A DNA stretch of 64,000 nucleotides. Origin: Lujinxingia sediminis. GTDB taxonomy: Bacteria > Myxococcota_A > Bradymonadia > Bradymonadales > Bradymonadaceae. Every line of letters starts with the position of its first letter. Position 1 is the first letter of the stretch. The notes below the pieces were generated by a model. The model was not told the origin of the DNA. It saw nothing but the letters and a program-made list of their open reading frames with translations, and made no database searches. The DNA lies in NCBI RefSeq assembly GCF_004005565.1, contig NZ_SADD01000001.1, positions 1,364,001 to 1,428,000 of the forward strand, written 5' to 3'. This document shows, piece after piece, positions 29,655 to 38,257 of this stretch. Both the position numbers and the translations under genes were made by a program.

Positions 29655-31376
29655 TTGACAGACCTCTACCTGGGCCCGGGCTGCCGCGCTGTGCTCCCCG
29701 GCGATGCCGCACAGCTCGATGCGCAGATCTGGATGCGCCCTTCACCGATCTGGGAGCACCGACTGATTCATGTCCGAGACTGGCGCGCGGTGATCGTGGG
29801 AGAGCGCTGCGCGCTTGAGGCCTGCTGGGACGATGTCATGGCAGCGCTTGGACGGGGCCACACCAACGCTCTCGCGAACATCCCGGGGGTACACAGCGGG
29901 ATCTTCTGGCATGAGGGTGCGCACGCATCGATCTGGTGGCGCGATCGTTTCGGGCGCATTCCCTGGCAACATCGCACCCGGCCGGCCCTTGCAGCCAGCA
30001 CCGATCCCGAGGTCATCGGAGCGCTGAGTCGTAGGGATGAGCTAAACCCGCTGCGAGTAAGTGACTTCCTGGCCGGCGGGCATGCCAACGATCGCGCAGA
30101 TTTCGCGCTGAACGTTGAGCGCCTCCGTCCCGGAGAAGTTGCCCGGATCAGAAGTCATGGCGCCATCGCGCTGGGCAGCTGGTGGCGCGCGCGCGCCGAT
30201 GCGCTGGCGAGCGCGCCACCCTCGCCGCAACGCCGTGCGGAGGTGGCCAGCATGCTGCACAGGCACCTTGAGCGCGGTGCTCGCGTGCTCTCAGAGCCCG
30301 GCAGCTGGCTTGCACTCAGCGGTGGGCTGGACTCTGCCACCCTGCTGGGCTTAAGCCCGCACCCATCGAGAACCCGTACTCTGACCCTGGATCTTGACCC
30401 GGGGGAGCGCCAGCGCGCCGGGGCGCTCGCCAGGTCCCTGGGTGCGCGCTGGGAGCCAATTTCCATTGAAGCTCGCTGGCCCCTTCGACACCCCTCCCAT
30501 CACCTGAGCGCGGCCGGCTGGGGGCCGCATGCCCACCCCGACCTCGGGTGGTTCTTCGAGGCGCTCTGCGAACTTCGCGCGCGGCTTGATGAGCCTCTCT
30601 CCACCCTGGTCACAGGCCACGGCGCCGACGATGCCCTGTGGATCCCGCCTCGGGTCTGGCTCAGTGACCGCGTTGAGCACCGTGCCACCGTTGATCTTCT
30701 CGACGCCGCCCGTCACCTCGGTGCGGCCCCCCTGGCCGGCGCCGCCCTGGGGGCGCTCACCGACCGCCTGGGGCTACGCGCGTACCGCGAGCACTACCGC
30801 CCCATCGCCCCTGTCTCACCGTCCTGGCTTCGCGCCCTGCCCTACGCCTCCCCGGCGACTCTCGAACCGGTCGCACTCAGGTTTTCGCGCTTTCGAGCCG
30901 CCCGACTGCATACCTGGAACTGGGAGATGATCATGCGCAGCCTGGCCCGCATCGCTCGCCAGGCCAACCTGCGCCTGCTGACTCCTTTCCTTGATGCCCG
31001 GGTATGGGACTTATCTTTAGAACTAACCCCTGCCGAGTTGGTCGAGGGGGGACGCCAGAAAGCACCGCTTCGCCGCCTCGGTCAACGCCTGCCCACGCAG
31101 GTTAGGCGGCGTCCAAAACGCGGAAGTTTCGACGTGCTCGTCGAGCGCGGGCTGGCCGATAAGGAGCTCAACCGTGCGCTGCGTCTGATGGTCGACTCGC
31201 AGCTCGCCAGACACCGGATGATCGATGAAGCCAACTTCCACAACGCCCTGGCCGACTATCTGGCGCGACCCGTCCCGGGACCGCCCTGGCGCGGATCCTG
31301 GGAGATCTGGCGAACTCTGGCAGCCGAACTCTGGCTTCAAAACCACCGCCGGTGGGTCGCAGCCAATTCCACCTGA
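29655..31376 (+). CDS. Asparagine-synthetase-like protein, candidate lasso peptide cyclase (McjC-type)
   Basis: 573 aa from TTG 29655, chosen because GGAG at 29645-29648 sits 6 bases upstream; an ATG at 29580 would add 25 residues and has no site. The N-terminal 190 residues resemble the class II glutaminase fold (WWRDRFGRIPWQ, LRVSDFLAGG, VERLRPGEVARI), but the catalytic N-terminal Cys is absent, as in lasso macrolactam synthetases. The ATP-pyrophosphatase domain has the PP-loop ALSGGLDSATLL (SGGLDS at 222-227) and GHGADDALW (321-326) in place of the asparagine synthetase SGEGADELF. It is followed after 22 bases by a precursor-like peptide gene. Predicted role: ATP-dependent activation of a side-chain carboxylate and isopeptide formation with the peptide N-terminus. 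It could alternatively be another amidotransferase relative. Confidence 0.8.
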   Translation: MTDLYLGPGCRAVLPGDAAQLDAQIWMRPSPIWEHRLIHVRDWRAVIVGERCALEACWDDVMAALGRGHTNALANIPGVHSGIFWHEGAHASIWWRDRFGRIPWQHRTRPALAASTDPEVIGALSRRDELNPLRVSDFLAGGHANDRADFALNVERLRPGEVARIRSHGAIALGSWWRARADALASAPPSPQRRAEVASMLHRHLERGARVLSEPGSWLALSGGLDSATLLGLSPHPSRTRTLTLDLDPGERQRAGALARSLGARWEPISIEARWPLRHPSHHLSAAGWGPHAHPDLGWFFEALCELRARLDEPLSTLVTGHGADDALWIPPRVWLSDRVEHRATVDLLDAARHLGAAPLAGAALGALTDRLGLRAYREHYRPIAPVSPSWLRALPYASPATLEPVALRFSRFRAARLHTWNWEMIMRSLARIARQANLRLLTPFLDARVWDLSLELTPAELVEGGRQKAPLRRLGQRLPTQVRRRPKRGSFDVLVERGLADKELNRALRLMVDSQLARHRMIDEANFHNALADYLARPVPGPPWRGSWEIWRTLAAELWLQNHRRWVAANST

Positions 31377-31398
31377 TGCTTCTCTGTTGGAGGTTCAT

Positions 31399-31602
31399 AT
31401 GTGTACGCATCAACCTCGCCATCGCATCAACCGCCGCGCGCTGTCGACACCACGCGCCCAGACCAACCTGCCCGATGCTTCGAGCTACCGGCCGCCACGC
31501 GTCGAGCCGCTTGGGCCACTTAAAGCGCTGATTCGAGGTGCCACCTCCAAGGGCGTCGACGCCACCGGTGGCGTCGATTTGGATATGCCCTACCCCGGCT
31601 GA
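31399..31602 (+). CDS. Putative lasso-type RiPP precursor peptide, 67 aa
   Basis: A short gene with GGAGG at 31389-31393, five bases before the ATG, 22 bases after the cyclase-like gene. The basic N-terminus (1-29, rich in R/H/Q) is followed by Tyr30-R-P-Pro33-R-Val35-E-P-L-Gly39-P-Leu41. This fits the lasso leader spacing Y, P(+3), aliphatic(+5), G(+9), hydrophobic(+11). The next register position (+15, usually Thr at -2 of the cleavage site) is Ile45. A cut after Arg46 gives a 21-residue core with Gly47 as residue 1 and Asp54 as residue 8, suited to an 8-membered macrolactam ring, and a tail ending DMPYPG. An alternative cut before Gly52 would give a Gly1/Asp9 ring. Motif match is seen; processing is inferred. 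Confidence 0.7.
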   Translation: MCTHQPRHRINRRALSTPRAQTNLPDASSYRPPRVEPLGPLKALIRGATSKGVDATGGVDLDMPYPG

Positions 31603-31611
31603 CAGCCCCTT

Positions 31612-33363
31612 CTATGCCCCTCCACGCCAGCCGACCACGGGCAACTCACGAAGCGGGGAGCTGTAGAACTCCAACAGTTCCCCCTTCTGCTTGCCGAAGA
31701 CCCGTAGATAGCGCTCAACCTCGACGCTGTTGAGCTTCGTCATCAACGCGTGCAGGTAACGCACCGGATCCTCGACCTGGTCCGGCGCCACCAGAAAGGT
31801 GCAGTCGCTGGAAACCACCGCACCGCTTAAATCGAGCGCAAAGCAGGGGCATTTTGCTCGCCGGGGCACAACCAGCTTCGGCGCCTGCATCGCACCGACA
31901 TCGCGTGGCCAGTGCAGGCGATACCAGGGCATCTTGCCGGTGCGAACCTCACGGCGCGCCTCAAGAATCGGCCGAAACGGGCCCAGAACCTCCCCCACCG
32001 CAGAGCGATGCGCCGCATCCACCTCGCCGTCCAGATAGAGCATCCAGGCGTGCACCTCATCGCCCTCATAGATGCGCCCCGCTTCCAACCTTCCCGAGCG
32101 CAATACAGGCCGCGCATAGGCCAGGAGCGGCTCCCAGTTTCGCGGCAGAGTGTCACCCTCACTCAAAAAAATCGGTGCCCCGACCTCCCAGCCCTCCTGA
32201 TCTCCGTAGGTGGTGATGTGACGTCGCGTCACCCGGTCAGCGCCGCTGACCACCCCCTGAAAGTCGCGTACAAGCTCCCCCAACGGTCGGCCCACCTCAC
32301 GCTGCAGCTCTCCCCAGCGCAAGTCCTCATCGACGGCTCGAGGGTTCCAACGCTTCCCACAAAGTGTCCGAGGATGCACCTTCTCCCATGCCGCCGCCCC
32401 GCCATCCGACGCCCCCCGAGTCGACCGCGCCGCGCGCCAGCGCGGCTCTCGCAGAGCCGGGCCGCGGCGAAAGACCGCGAGCAGAACATCCTGGCCCGGG
32501 GCGGCATCGAATACAGTCTGGGTTCGCAACCACTCGAAGCGCTCCATGGAGCCGCGTTCTCCCAGCCAGTCTCGCAGCAAAGCAGCCCCGTCGGCCTGCA
32601 GCCAGTGCGGCGGCGTCAACCACGCACACTGGCCTCCGGTGGCCGTCATCTCTACCGATCGCGCCAGAAAGTAATAGAGAAGGTCGGCCCGCACCCCGCG
32701 CACGTCTTCAAAGCGTGGATGCGCCCGAAGCACCTCGGCGAGCACCTCGCCATGCCCCTTCTCAGGCACATAGGGCGGATTCATCACGACCGCCGCAACC
32801 TCCCCCTCAATACCTTCGGGCAAGGGCATCAGACCATCGCCGACCAGAATTCGCACGCCTTTATAAGCCCGGTCACGGCGGGCATCGAGAAGTCGCAGCG
32901 CGGCGACTCGCGCCAGCGCCGGGTCCCGCTCCACTCCCACCAGCGCCCGCCCGGGCCAGCGCCGGTCTGCGGCGAGCAACAAGGCTCCGGCGCCACACGC
33001 CGGATCGACGATGGGCCCGGGCGTGGCAAGCTCATCAACAAGACCGATCAGTTGCTGCGCCACAGGATCCGGCGTAAAGTGAACGCCGTACGAGCGCCGC
33101 TCCTTGTCGCTTAGATACCCATCCCACGCCCCACCTTCCCTTCCGTTCCGCTCCGCCCCCCCACGCCTGCCCTTCGTCTCGACGATCGCGCGCAGCCCCC
33201 TTGTCTCATCCCCTTCCACCGCCCCCTCAATCGCATCGATCACCTCGCCAACAGCCGCGCCCCATCGCACCGCCGTCGCGCGCACTTCTGCGGCCAGCGC
33301 CAACCACAGCCGAGACGGGTTCTCCGACGCACTCCCCTCGCTGACTTTTTTCTCCCCTTTCAC
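31612..33363 (-). CDS. Solitary N6-adenine DNA methyltransferase (TaqI-like, gamma class)
   Basis: 583 aa. Motif X is YGVHFTPDP, motif I DPACGAGALLLA (SAM binding), motif IV NPPYVP (catalytic), then motifs around WLTPPHWLQADG. A C-terminal target-recognition region of about 280 residues (LGELVRDFQGVVSGADRVT, IFLSEGDTLPRNWEPLL, ALDLSGAVVSSDCTFLV, YLHALMTKLNSVEVERYL) resembles TaqI/Eco57I-type specificity domains. Methylates adenine in a specific duplex sequence. No restriction endonuclease or R-M specificity gene is adjacent, and motif ..PD..(D/E)xK nuclease residues are not seen in it, so it looks like an orphan methylase. The target sequence cannot be predicted. It is convergent with the RiPP precursor (9-base gap) and divergent from the kinase gene. 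Confidence 0.85.
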   Translation of the reverse strand: MKGEKKVSEGSASENPSRLWLALAAEVRATAVRWGAAVGEVIDAIEGAVEGDETRGLRAIVETKGRRGGAERNGREGGAWDGYLSDKERRSYGVHFTPDPVAQQLIGLVDELATPGPIVDPACGAGALLLAADRRWPGRALVGVERDPALARVAALRLLDARRDRAYKGVRILVGDGLMPLPEGIEGEVAAVVMNPPYVPEKGHGEVLAEVLRAHPRFEDVRGVRADLLYYFLARSVEMTATGGQCAWLTPPHWLQADGAALLRDWLGERGSMERFEWLRTQTVFDAAPGQDVLLAVFRRGPALREPRWRAARSTRGASDGGAAAWEKVHPRTLCGKRWNPRAVDEDLRWGELQREVGRPLGELVRDFQGVVSGADRVTRRHITTYGDQEGWEVGAPIFLSEGDTLPRNWEPLLAYARPVLRSGRLEAGRIYEGDEVHAWMLYLDGEVDAAHRSAVGEVLGPFRPILEARREVRTGKMPWYRLHWPRDVGAMQAPKLVVPRRAKCPCFALDLSGAVVSSDCTFLVAPDQVEDPVRYLHALMTKLNSVEVERYLRVFGKQKGELLEFYSSPLRELPVVGWRGGA

Positions 33364-33485
33364 GGCTCGTCCTTGCCTCGACGCTCTTCACTTTCCTATG
33401 CTGCGGAAGAGCCTGTTAACGGCCTCTCTGGCAGCTCAGGCCCGCTTGATCCGGGCCACGGCACCTCTCAGCCACCACACACGCT

Positions 33486-34901
33486 ATGACCACGCTCTCC
33501 CTCTCGACACCGGGCACTCGCCTGGCCGACCGCTACGAACTCACCGAAGCTATCGGCGAAGGCGGTTTCGGCATGGTCTACCGCGCCCGTCAGCTCAATG
33601 TCGACCGAGACGTCGCCATTAAGATCCTCCCGCCACGCTTTGCGTCCGTCGACGACGTCGTCGAACGCTTTCGACGCGAGGCCCGCCTGGCAAGCCGACT
33701 TCAGCACCCCAACACCATCACAATCCACGACTACGGCCAGCAGGACGATCTGTTCTTCATCGTGATGGAGCTCCTGCGCGGCCGTGACCTGGCAGACCAC
33801 CTCGATGCGTCCTCCCCTCTCGAACTCCAAGAGGCCCTGCACATCGCCCGGCAGACCCTGGGTAGCCTTCAGGATGCCCATGATCAGGGCATCGTCCACC
33901 GCGACCTCAAACCCGAAAACATCTTCCTGACGCAGATCGGCGATGACCCTAACTTCGTCAAAGTCCTCGATTTTGGCATCGCGAAGATGGCACAGGGCGG
34001 GCTTGAAGGGGGCTCCGAACCCGGCGGGCGCAAGCTGACGATGAGCGGGTCCACCGTGGGAACCCCTCCCTACATGTCGCCCGAGCAGGCCGCCGGCGAA
34101 GAGGTCGATCCGCAGACCGATATTTACGCGCTCGGGATCATCCTTTTTGAGATGCTTAACGGACACCCGCCCTTTAGCGATCCCAACCCCGTCAAAGTGA
34201 TGCGCGCTCACCTCTTTGAGCCGCTCCCCGCCTTCACCAACATAAAACTTCGCAACAGCCGCATGGAGTCCATCGTCCGACGGGCGCTGGAGAAAGATCG
34301 CGCGCACCGCTTCCAGAACACCGCAGAGCTCCTCGACGCCCTCGCCCGGCCCAACCTCAGCGAACGGTCGCTGGGCTTTGCCCCCCTCGCCGGCCAGAGT
34401 GATGTCGGAGCAACCCACCCCTCGCGTGCCACCGCGACCAAAACCCGGGCTGAAGACGCGGTTCCCTTTGAGGATGTGCGCCGCCACCCCGTGGAGGAGC
34501 CTCCTCCGGGGTTCACCCGGGGAGCAAGCTCTTCAAGTTCATCGATCATCACGGTGTTGGAGCCTCCCGCGCCTCGTGAAGACGTGATCGTACTCACCCG
34601 CCGTAAAGAACACGCCACCCCGACTGCGACAGGCTCACGCCAGCCCACGCCCGAGCCTCATACCGCTCCCGAGACACCAGGCAACGCCCAACCTACCCGG
34701 GCCCCCTCAAGCTCGCCAGATGATGTATGGACCTGGGCGGATGACGCCACCCCCGACGCCAGCGGCTCCCAGCTGCTGGCCTCCCCCTACGAGCGTTCGC
34801 CACGAGGCGGAGCAGGCGCGAAGATCGCGCTGGCGCTCACGCTCATCGTCGTGCTGGTCACGCTCGTGATCCTTGGCGCCCTCGGCCGGCTCCCGCTCTA
34901 A
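33486..34901 (+). CDS. Hanks-type Ser/Thr protein kinase, C-terminally membrane-anchored
   Basis: 471 aa. The kinase domain at about 14-285 has the Gly loop GEGGFGMVYRA, catalytic Lys in DVAIKILPP, HRDLKPENIFL (catalytic loop), VLDFGIAKM (DFG) and GTPPYMSPEQAAGE (activation-segment end), so it is predicted active. A Ser/Pro/Thr-rich linker of about 150 residues follows, then a single hydrophobic helix near the C-terminus (GAKIALALTLIVVLVTLVILGAL) with only a few residues after it. It is therefore tail-anchored, with no external sensor domain, unlike PknB-type kinases. This short-tailed form is common in myxobacteria. The PP2C phosphatase at 48.0-50.3 kb is a possible counter-enzyme but is not linked. 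Confidence 0.95.
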   Translation: MTTLSLSTPGTRLADRYELTEAIGEGGFGMVYRARQLNVDRDVAIKILPPRFASVDDVVERFRREARLASRLQHPNTITIHDYGQQDDLFFIVMELLRGRDLADHLDASSPLELQEALHIARQTLGSLQDAHDQGIVHRDLKPENIFLTQIGDDPNFVKVLDFGIAKMAQGGLEGGSEPGGRKLTMSGSTVGTPPYMSPEQAAGEEVDPQTDIYALGIILFEMLNGHPPFSDPNPVKVMRAHLFEPLPAFTNIKLRNSRMESIVRRALEKDRAHRFQNTAELLDALARPNLSERSLGFAPLAGQSDVGATHPSRATATKTRAEDAVPFEDVRRHPVEEPPPGFTRGASSSSSSIITVLEPPAPREDVIVLTRRKEHATPTATGSRQPTPEPHTAPETPGNAQPTRAPSSSPDDVWTWADDATPDASGSQLLASPYERSPRGGAGAKIALALTLIVVLVTLVILGALGRLPL

Positions 34902-34947
34902 AACCTCACGCCGCCAGGCCCCCCCTTAGCTCCCTGACGGCCACCGC

Positions 34948-35601
34948 TCAGATCAAGTTGAGCTGGTTACGCACCTTGATATGCGTCAACCTCGAGGTGA
35001 TATCGGCCACGACCATATTGATGGCGATATCGTTCTTACCGCCGCGCGGGATAATCACGTCAGCGTAGCGCTTGCTCGGCTCCACAAAGCTGTAGTGCAT
35101 CGGACGCACCGTCCGCTGATACTGCGAGATCACCGACTCCAGCGTGCGGCCGCGCTCGGCCACATCGCGCTCCAGTCGACGAATGAAACGGATATCATCG
35201 TCCGCGTCGACAAAGATCTTCACCTCAAGAAGATCGCGCACACGCGCGTCCGCAAGTACCAGAATCCCCTCAACGATCACGATCGGCGCGGGCTCAATCT
35301 CCACCACGTTTTCCGTACGCACCGACTCGGCAAAGCTGTACACAGGCTTCTTGACCGCCTGCCCCGCCGAGAGATCTTGCAGATGCTGAATAAAGAGTTC
35401 GGTATCAAACGCGTCGGGGTGATCGAAGTTGAACTTGCGACGCTCCTCTTTGGGCATCTCGCTCAAATCACGGTAATACGAGTCCATATCCAGGCAGATC
35501 ACGTCCTCGTCGAACGCCTCCAGAATACGGCGCACCACCGTGGTCTTACCTGAACCGGTGCCCCCGGCGATTCCGACTAAAATAGGACTTGCACTGCTCA
35601 C
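34948..35601 (-). CDS. udk: Uridine kinase
   Basis: Phosphorylates uridine (and cytidine) to UMP/CMP in pyrimidine salvage. It is 217 aa from GTG 35601, chosen because GAGG lies 6 bases upstream; a TTG at 35646 gives an unlikely 15-residue extension. P-loop GIAGGTGSGKTTV, the CLDMDSYYRDL substrate loop, NFDHPDAFDTELF and IIPRGGKNDIAINMV are all typical of Udk. It is the last gene of the minus-strand envelope operon, 51 bases after the EPND-repeat lipoprotein. Confidence 0.95.
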   Translation of the reverse strand: MSSASPILVGIAGGTGSGKTTVVRRILEAFDEDVICLDMDSYYRDLSEMPKEERRKFNFDHPDAFDTELFIQHLQDLSAGQAVKKPVYSFAESVRTENVVEIEPAPIVIVEGILVLADARVRDLLEVKIFVDADDDIRFIRRLERDVAERGRTLESVISQYQRTVRPMHYSFVEPSKRYADVIIPRGGKNDIAINMVVADITSRLTHIKVRNQLNLI

Positions 35602-35652
35602 GCCTGACCTCGTTTGCCGCTTCTCGCGTTGAAGGTGGAGGCGCAAACAGGC

Positions 35653-37584
35653 TCAGGGCCGCTCCACCGTAACCTCGTAAGGCTCACAGGAAGAGCCTCC
35701 GCTTGCGCTGACGGCCAGATAGTAGAGCCCATGGGGCAAGTCAATCGATAACTCCTCATCGGCACCGGGACCGGCACGATTGACCTGTGCCACGCGCGCC
35801 CGCTCATCATCGAGAAGCTCAAAACGCACGTTAAGCCGATTGGCCTTCACGCGCACCCGAACAGCCTCCGTCTCAGGCGGCTGCCAGCCGAGCGAATCGG
35901 CCGTGGGAGCCGCCGCCCCGGGGTCCCCCTCAGGAATCGCACCGGGCTCGGTCGCTTCCGAAGCAGCTCGCTCCGCGGCGGCATCATCGTCGCTGCGTGC
36001 GCCCTCCTCAGGCTCCCTCACATGCTCTTTGTGCGGGTCCTCGGACTCACCAGCCCCCACCAGAAACGCGTAGTAATCGACGTCGCCCTCGGTCGATATA
36101 AAGCCGACCCGAGCTGCGTTCGCTACAAGGCGATCGGCCTCTTCCGGTGCATTGTTCGGCTCAATCTCCAGTCCCGGGGTCTTCGCCACATTGCGCAGGC
36201 GAAGCTCATAGTCATACGAGCGGTTCACGAGACTGAAGTTGGATTCGGCCGCCCGCACCTCCACATCATACGCCCCCGGACCGAGCACGTGATTGCAGAC
36301 CGTCAGCGACTCACGAGGCTCCTGAGCCTCCAGCGAGAACTCCCGCTCTCCGGTCTCCACATCGGGAATCCAGCGCAACGCGAGGCGATGATCCTCTTTT
36401 AGAGGATTGACGTTGAGCTGCGCCACAACCTCCGGGGCCTCCTTCTCCGGTACCGCCGCCCAGGGATCGCTCTCCTCCCCCTGCACAGCCTCATCCCCGG
36501 CCACGGGCGCGCTCTCATCGAGCACGTACTCGACCTCTTCCGCCTCGGGAGGAGTGATCATAAAACGGTAACGATCCACATCCCCCGGTGCATGCAGGTA
36601 CGCGCGAACGACGTTCTCAAAATCAATAACCTGCGCGCCCCCAGCGTTATCGTTTGGCTCGCGCTCCACGACAAACTCAGGCTCAGGCGGGTGCTCAATC
36701 ACCCTGAGCCGGTAGCCGCGCTGACGGTCATACGCCTCTCCGGCGGTAAGCACGAACCACAGGCCCTGCGCGCCACTGGCCAGCGCGATGTTGGGGATAA
36801 TCGCAGGCCGATCTTCGGCCACCACCAACTCCAGGAGCGCCGCCTCAAGCTCCGGCGCCCCGTAAATCCGCAATGTCTGAGACATCCCGGCCACCGAGCT
36901 GACCTCCAGGCTGTACACCTTGCCAGGGTCGAGGTCATCGGTCTTCACAAAGTAAATATCGCGGTCTTGAGGCCGGTCATACACGCCCTGAACCTCACCG
37001 GGCACCGAGAGCGGCGAGGCGATGTGAGCGAAGTCGTTTGGCTCCACCTCGACCGCGCCCGCACTCAAGCGTCGGCTCACGTCCACGCGGTAGTCCCCCG
37101 TCGTGCCGTCGGCGCCGCTGACAAAAAAGCGCCGCCCTTCGGCCGGCACCGACATCATCGGCACAGCCTCGACCTCGCCAGCTCCCGCCACCTGATAGAG
37201 CAGCTCCGGGAAGTCTCCCTGCCCCTCCACCTCCACATAGATCGCGGCATCGAGCGTCTCACCGACCGGGGTCACGCTCACATCGACCAGCCACGTCTCC
37301 CCGGTGGGGGGCTGTACGACAAACCAGTCCACGTCCTCGTCCGGCTCGATCGCTCCGTGGGTCGGACGCATATCGACGCCCAGCACAATCGCGGTGGCCT
37401 GCGCCGCGCTATCATTCGGCTCGGTCTCGCGAAGCTCGGTGGTCTGCTGACGTGCCTCGGCCGGAATCACCCGCTCGTCTTCGCTCTTCCCCATCAGCGA
37501 GCGCACCTTGCTCTCTACATCACAGCCTGAGACGCCCAGCGCCAGACTTAGAATTGCTGCAGTATAGCGGTGGGCTCGCATCAT
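35653..37584 (-). CDS. Lipoprotein with four EPND (PPC-type) repeats
   Basis: 643 aa. Lipobox LALGVSGC with Cys21; the residue after Cys is Asp, a possible inner-membrane retention signal in enterobacteria, but that rule is not reliable outside them. Four segments begin with ETEPND, EVEPND, EREPND and EIEPNN and continue with D..DWF/DRD/DVD-type strands (VDWFVVQPPTGETWLVDV, RDIYFVKTDDLDPGKVYSLEV, VDRYRFMITPP, VDYYAFLVGAG). This is the pattern of pre-peptidase C-terminal (PPC) beta-sandwich domains. An acidic linker separates the last two. No peptidase domain is present. It sits between skp and udk in an operon with bamA and lol genes, suggesting an envelope-linked role. Confidence 0.8.
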   Translation of the reverse strand: MMRAHRYTAAILSLALGVSGCDVESKVRSLMGKSEDERVIPAEARQQTTELRETEPNDSAAQATAIVLGVDMRPTHGAIEPDEDVDWFVVQPPTGETWLVDVSVTPVGETLDAAIYVEVEGQGDFPELLYQVAGAGEVEAVPMMSVPAEGRRFFVSGADGTTGDYRVDVSRRLSAGAVEVEPNDFAHIASPLSVPGEVQGVYDRPQDRDIYFVKTDDLDPGKVYSLEVSSVAGMSQTLRIYGAPELEAALLELVVAEDRPAIIPNIALASGAQGLWFVLTAGEAYDRQRGYRLRVIEHPPEPEFVVEREPNDNAGGAQVIDFENVVRAYLHAPGDVDRYRFMITPPEAEEVEYVLDESAPVAGDEAVQGEESDPWAAVPEKEAPEVVAQLNVNPLKEDHRLALRWIPDVETGEREFSLEAQEPRESLTVCNHVLGPGAYDVEVRAAESNFSLVNRSYDYELRLRNVAKTPGLEIEPNNAPEEADRLVANAARVGFISTEGDVDYYAFLVGAGESEDPHKEHVREPEEGARSDDDAAAERAASEATEPGAIPEGDPGAAAPTADSLGWQPPETEAVRVRVKANRLNVRFELLDDERARVAQVNRAGPGADEELSIDLPHGLYYLAVSASGGSSCEPYEVTVERP

Positions 37585-37639
37585 CGTCCTCGTTGCCTCA
37601 CCGGCCGACGCAGGGCCGGAGTAAGGAGATCGGGCTCAC

Positions 37640-38191
37640 TTAGGGGTGAGCGGTGTTGTAACGGCGCACGAGCTCGTCGGTCAGGTTCATCCCGTCGGCC
37701 GCGTAGAGCACCGAAGACTCCGTGCGCTCCAGGATCAGCGTGTAGCTCTGCTCACGGGCGATCGTGCGGATGATCGCGCGCATCTTGTCGAAGATCCCCT
37801 TGGTCGCCTCGGCCTCTTGCCGCGCGAGCTCATTCTGAAGTTGCAGGTAGAGTTCCTGAAGCTCTTGCATCCGCCCCTGAAGGGCCATGACGCGCTCCTG
37901 GCGTGCTTCTTCCGAGAGCATCATCGCCTGCTGCTCAAGCTCCTGACGCATCTGCAGAACTTCATTCTGCTTGGCATCCAGGCGCTGCTGACGCTGCTGA
38001 AACTCGCGCTCCAGGCGCGCTTTCACGCGCTTGCCTTCCTCAATGGAGTTGAGCGCCTCTTGCATATCGACATAGCCGATCTTCACGTCCTGGGCGCTGG
38101 CCGTCGACAAACCTCCGAGGATCACCGCAGCGGCCATCATCAACGCCACCATCAGGCGGCTCATCGACTTACTCAGTTGCATGTTACTCAT
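37640..38191 (-). CDS. skp: OmpH/Skp-family periplasmic chaperone
   Basis: Holds unfolded outer-membrane proteins on the way to the BAM complex. It is 183 aa from ATG 38191, chosen for AGGGAG five bases upstream; an upstream start would add 8 residues. A signal peptide ends LSTASAQ. The mature protein begins DVKIGYVDMQEALNSIEEGK, the Skp N-terminal strand, followed by a long Gln/Glu/Arg coiled coil (tentacles, about 60-140) and a C-terminal return DKMRAIIRTIAREQSYTLILERTESSVLYAADGMNLTDELVRRYN. It lies directly after bamA, the usual Gram-negative arrangement. Confidence 0.94.
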   Translation of the reverse strand: MSNMQLSKSMSRLMVALMMAAAVILGGLSTASAQDVKIGYVDMQEALNSIEEGKRVKARLEREFQQRQQRLDAKQNEVLQMRQELEQQAMMLSEEARQERVMALQGRMQELQELYLQLQNELARQEAEATKGIFDKMRAIIRTIAREQSYTLILERTESSVLYAADGMNLTDELVRRYNTAHP

Positions 38192-38257
38192 GACGTCTCC
38201 CTTCATCCTGGTCACCAGGCGACCCTTCGCGGGGAACCCCCGCCGGGCCGTCTCAAC

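Noticed and set aside
31225-31602. Longer 125-codon version of the precursor frame
   Set aside because: It overlaps the cyclase end in another frame and has no ribosome-binding site; ATG 31399 has GGAGG at ideal spacing.
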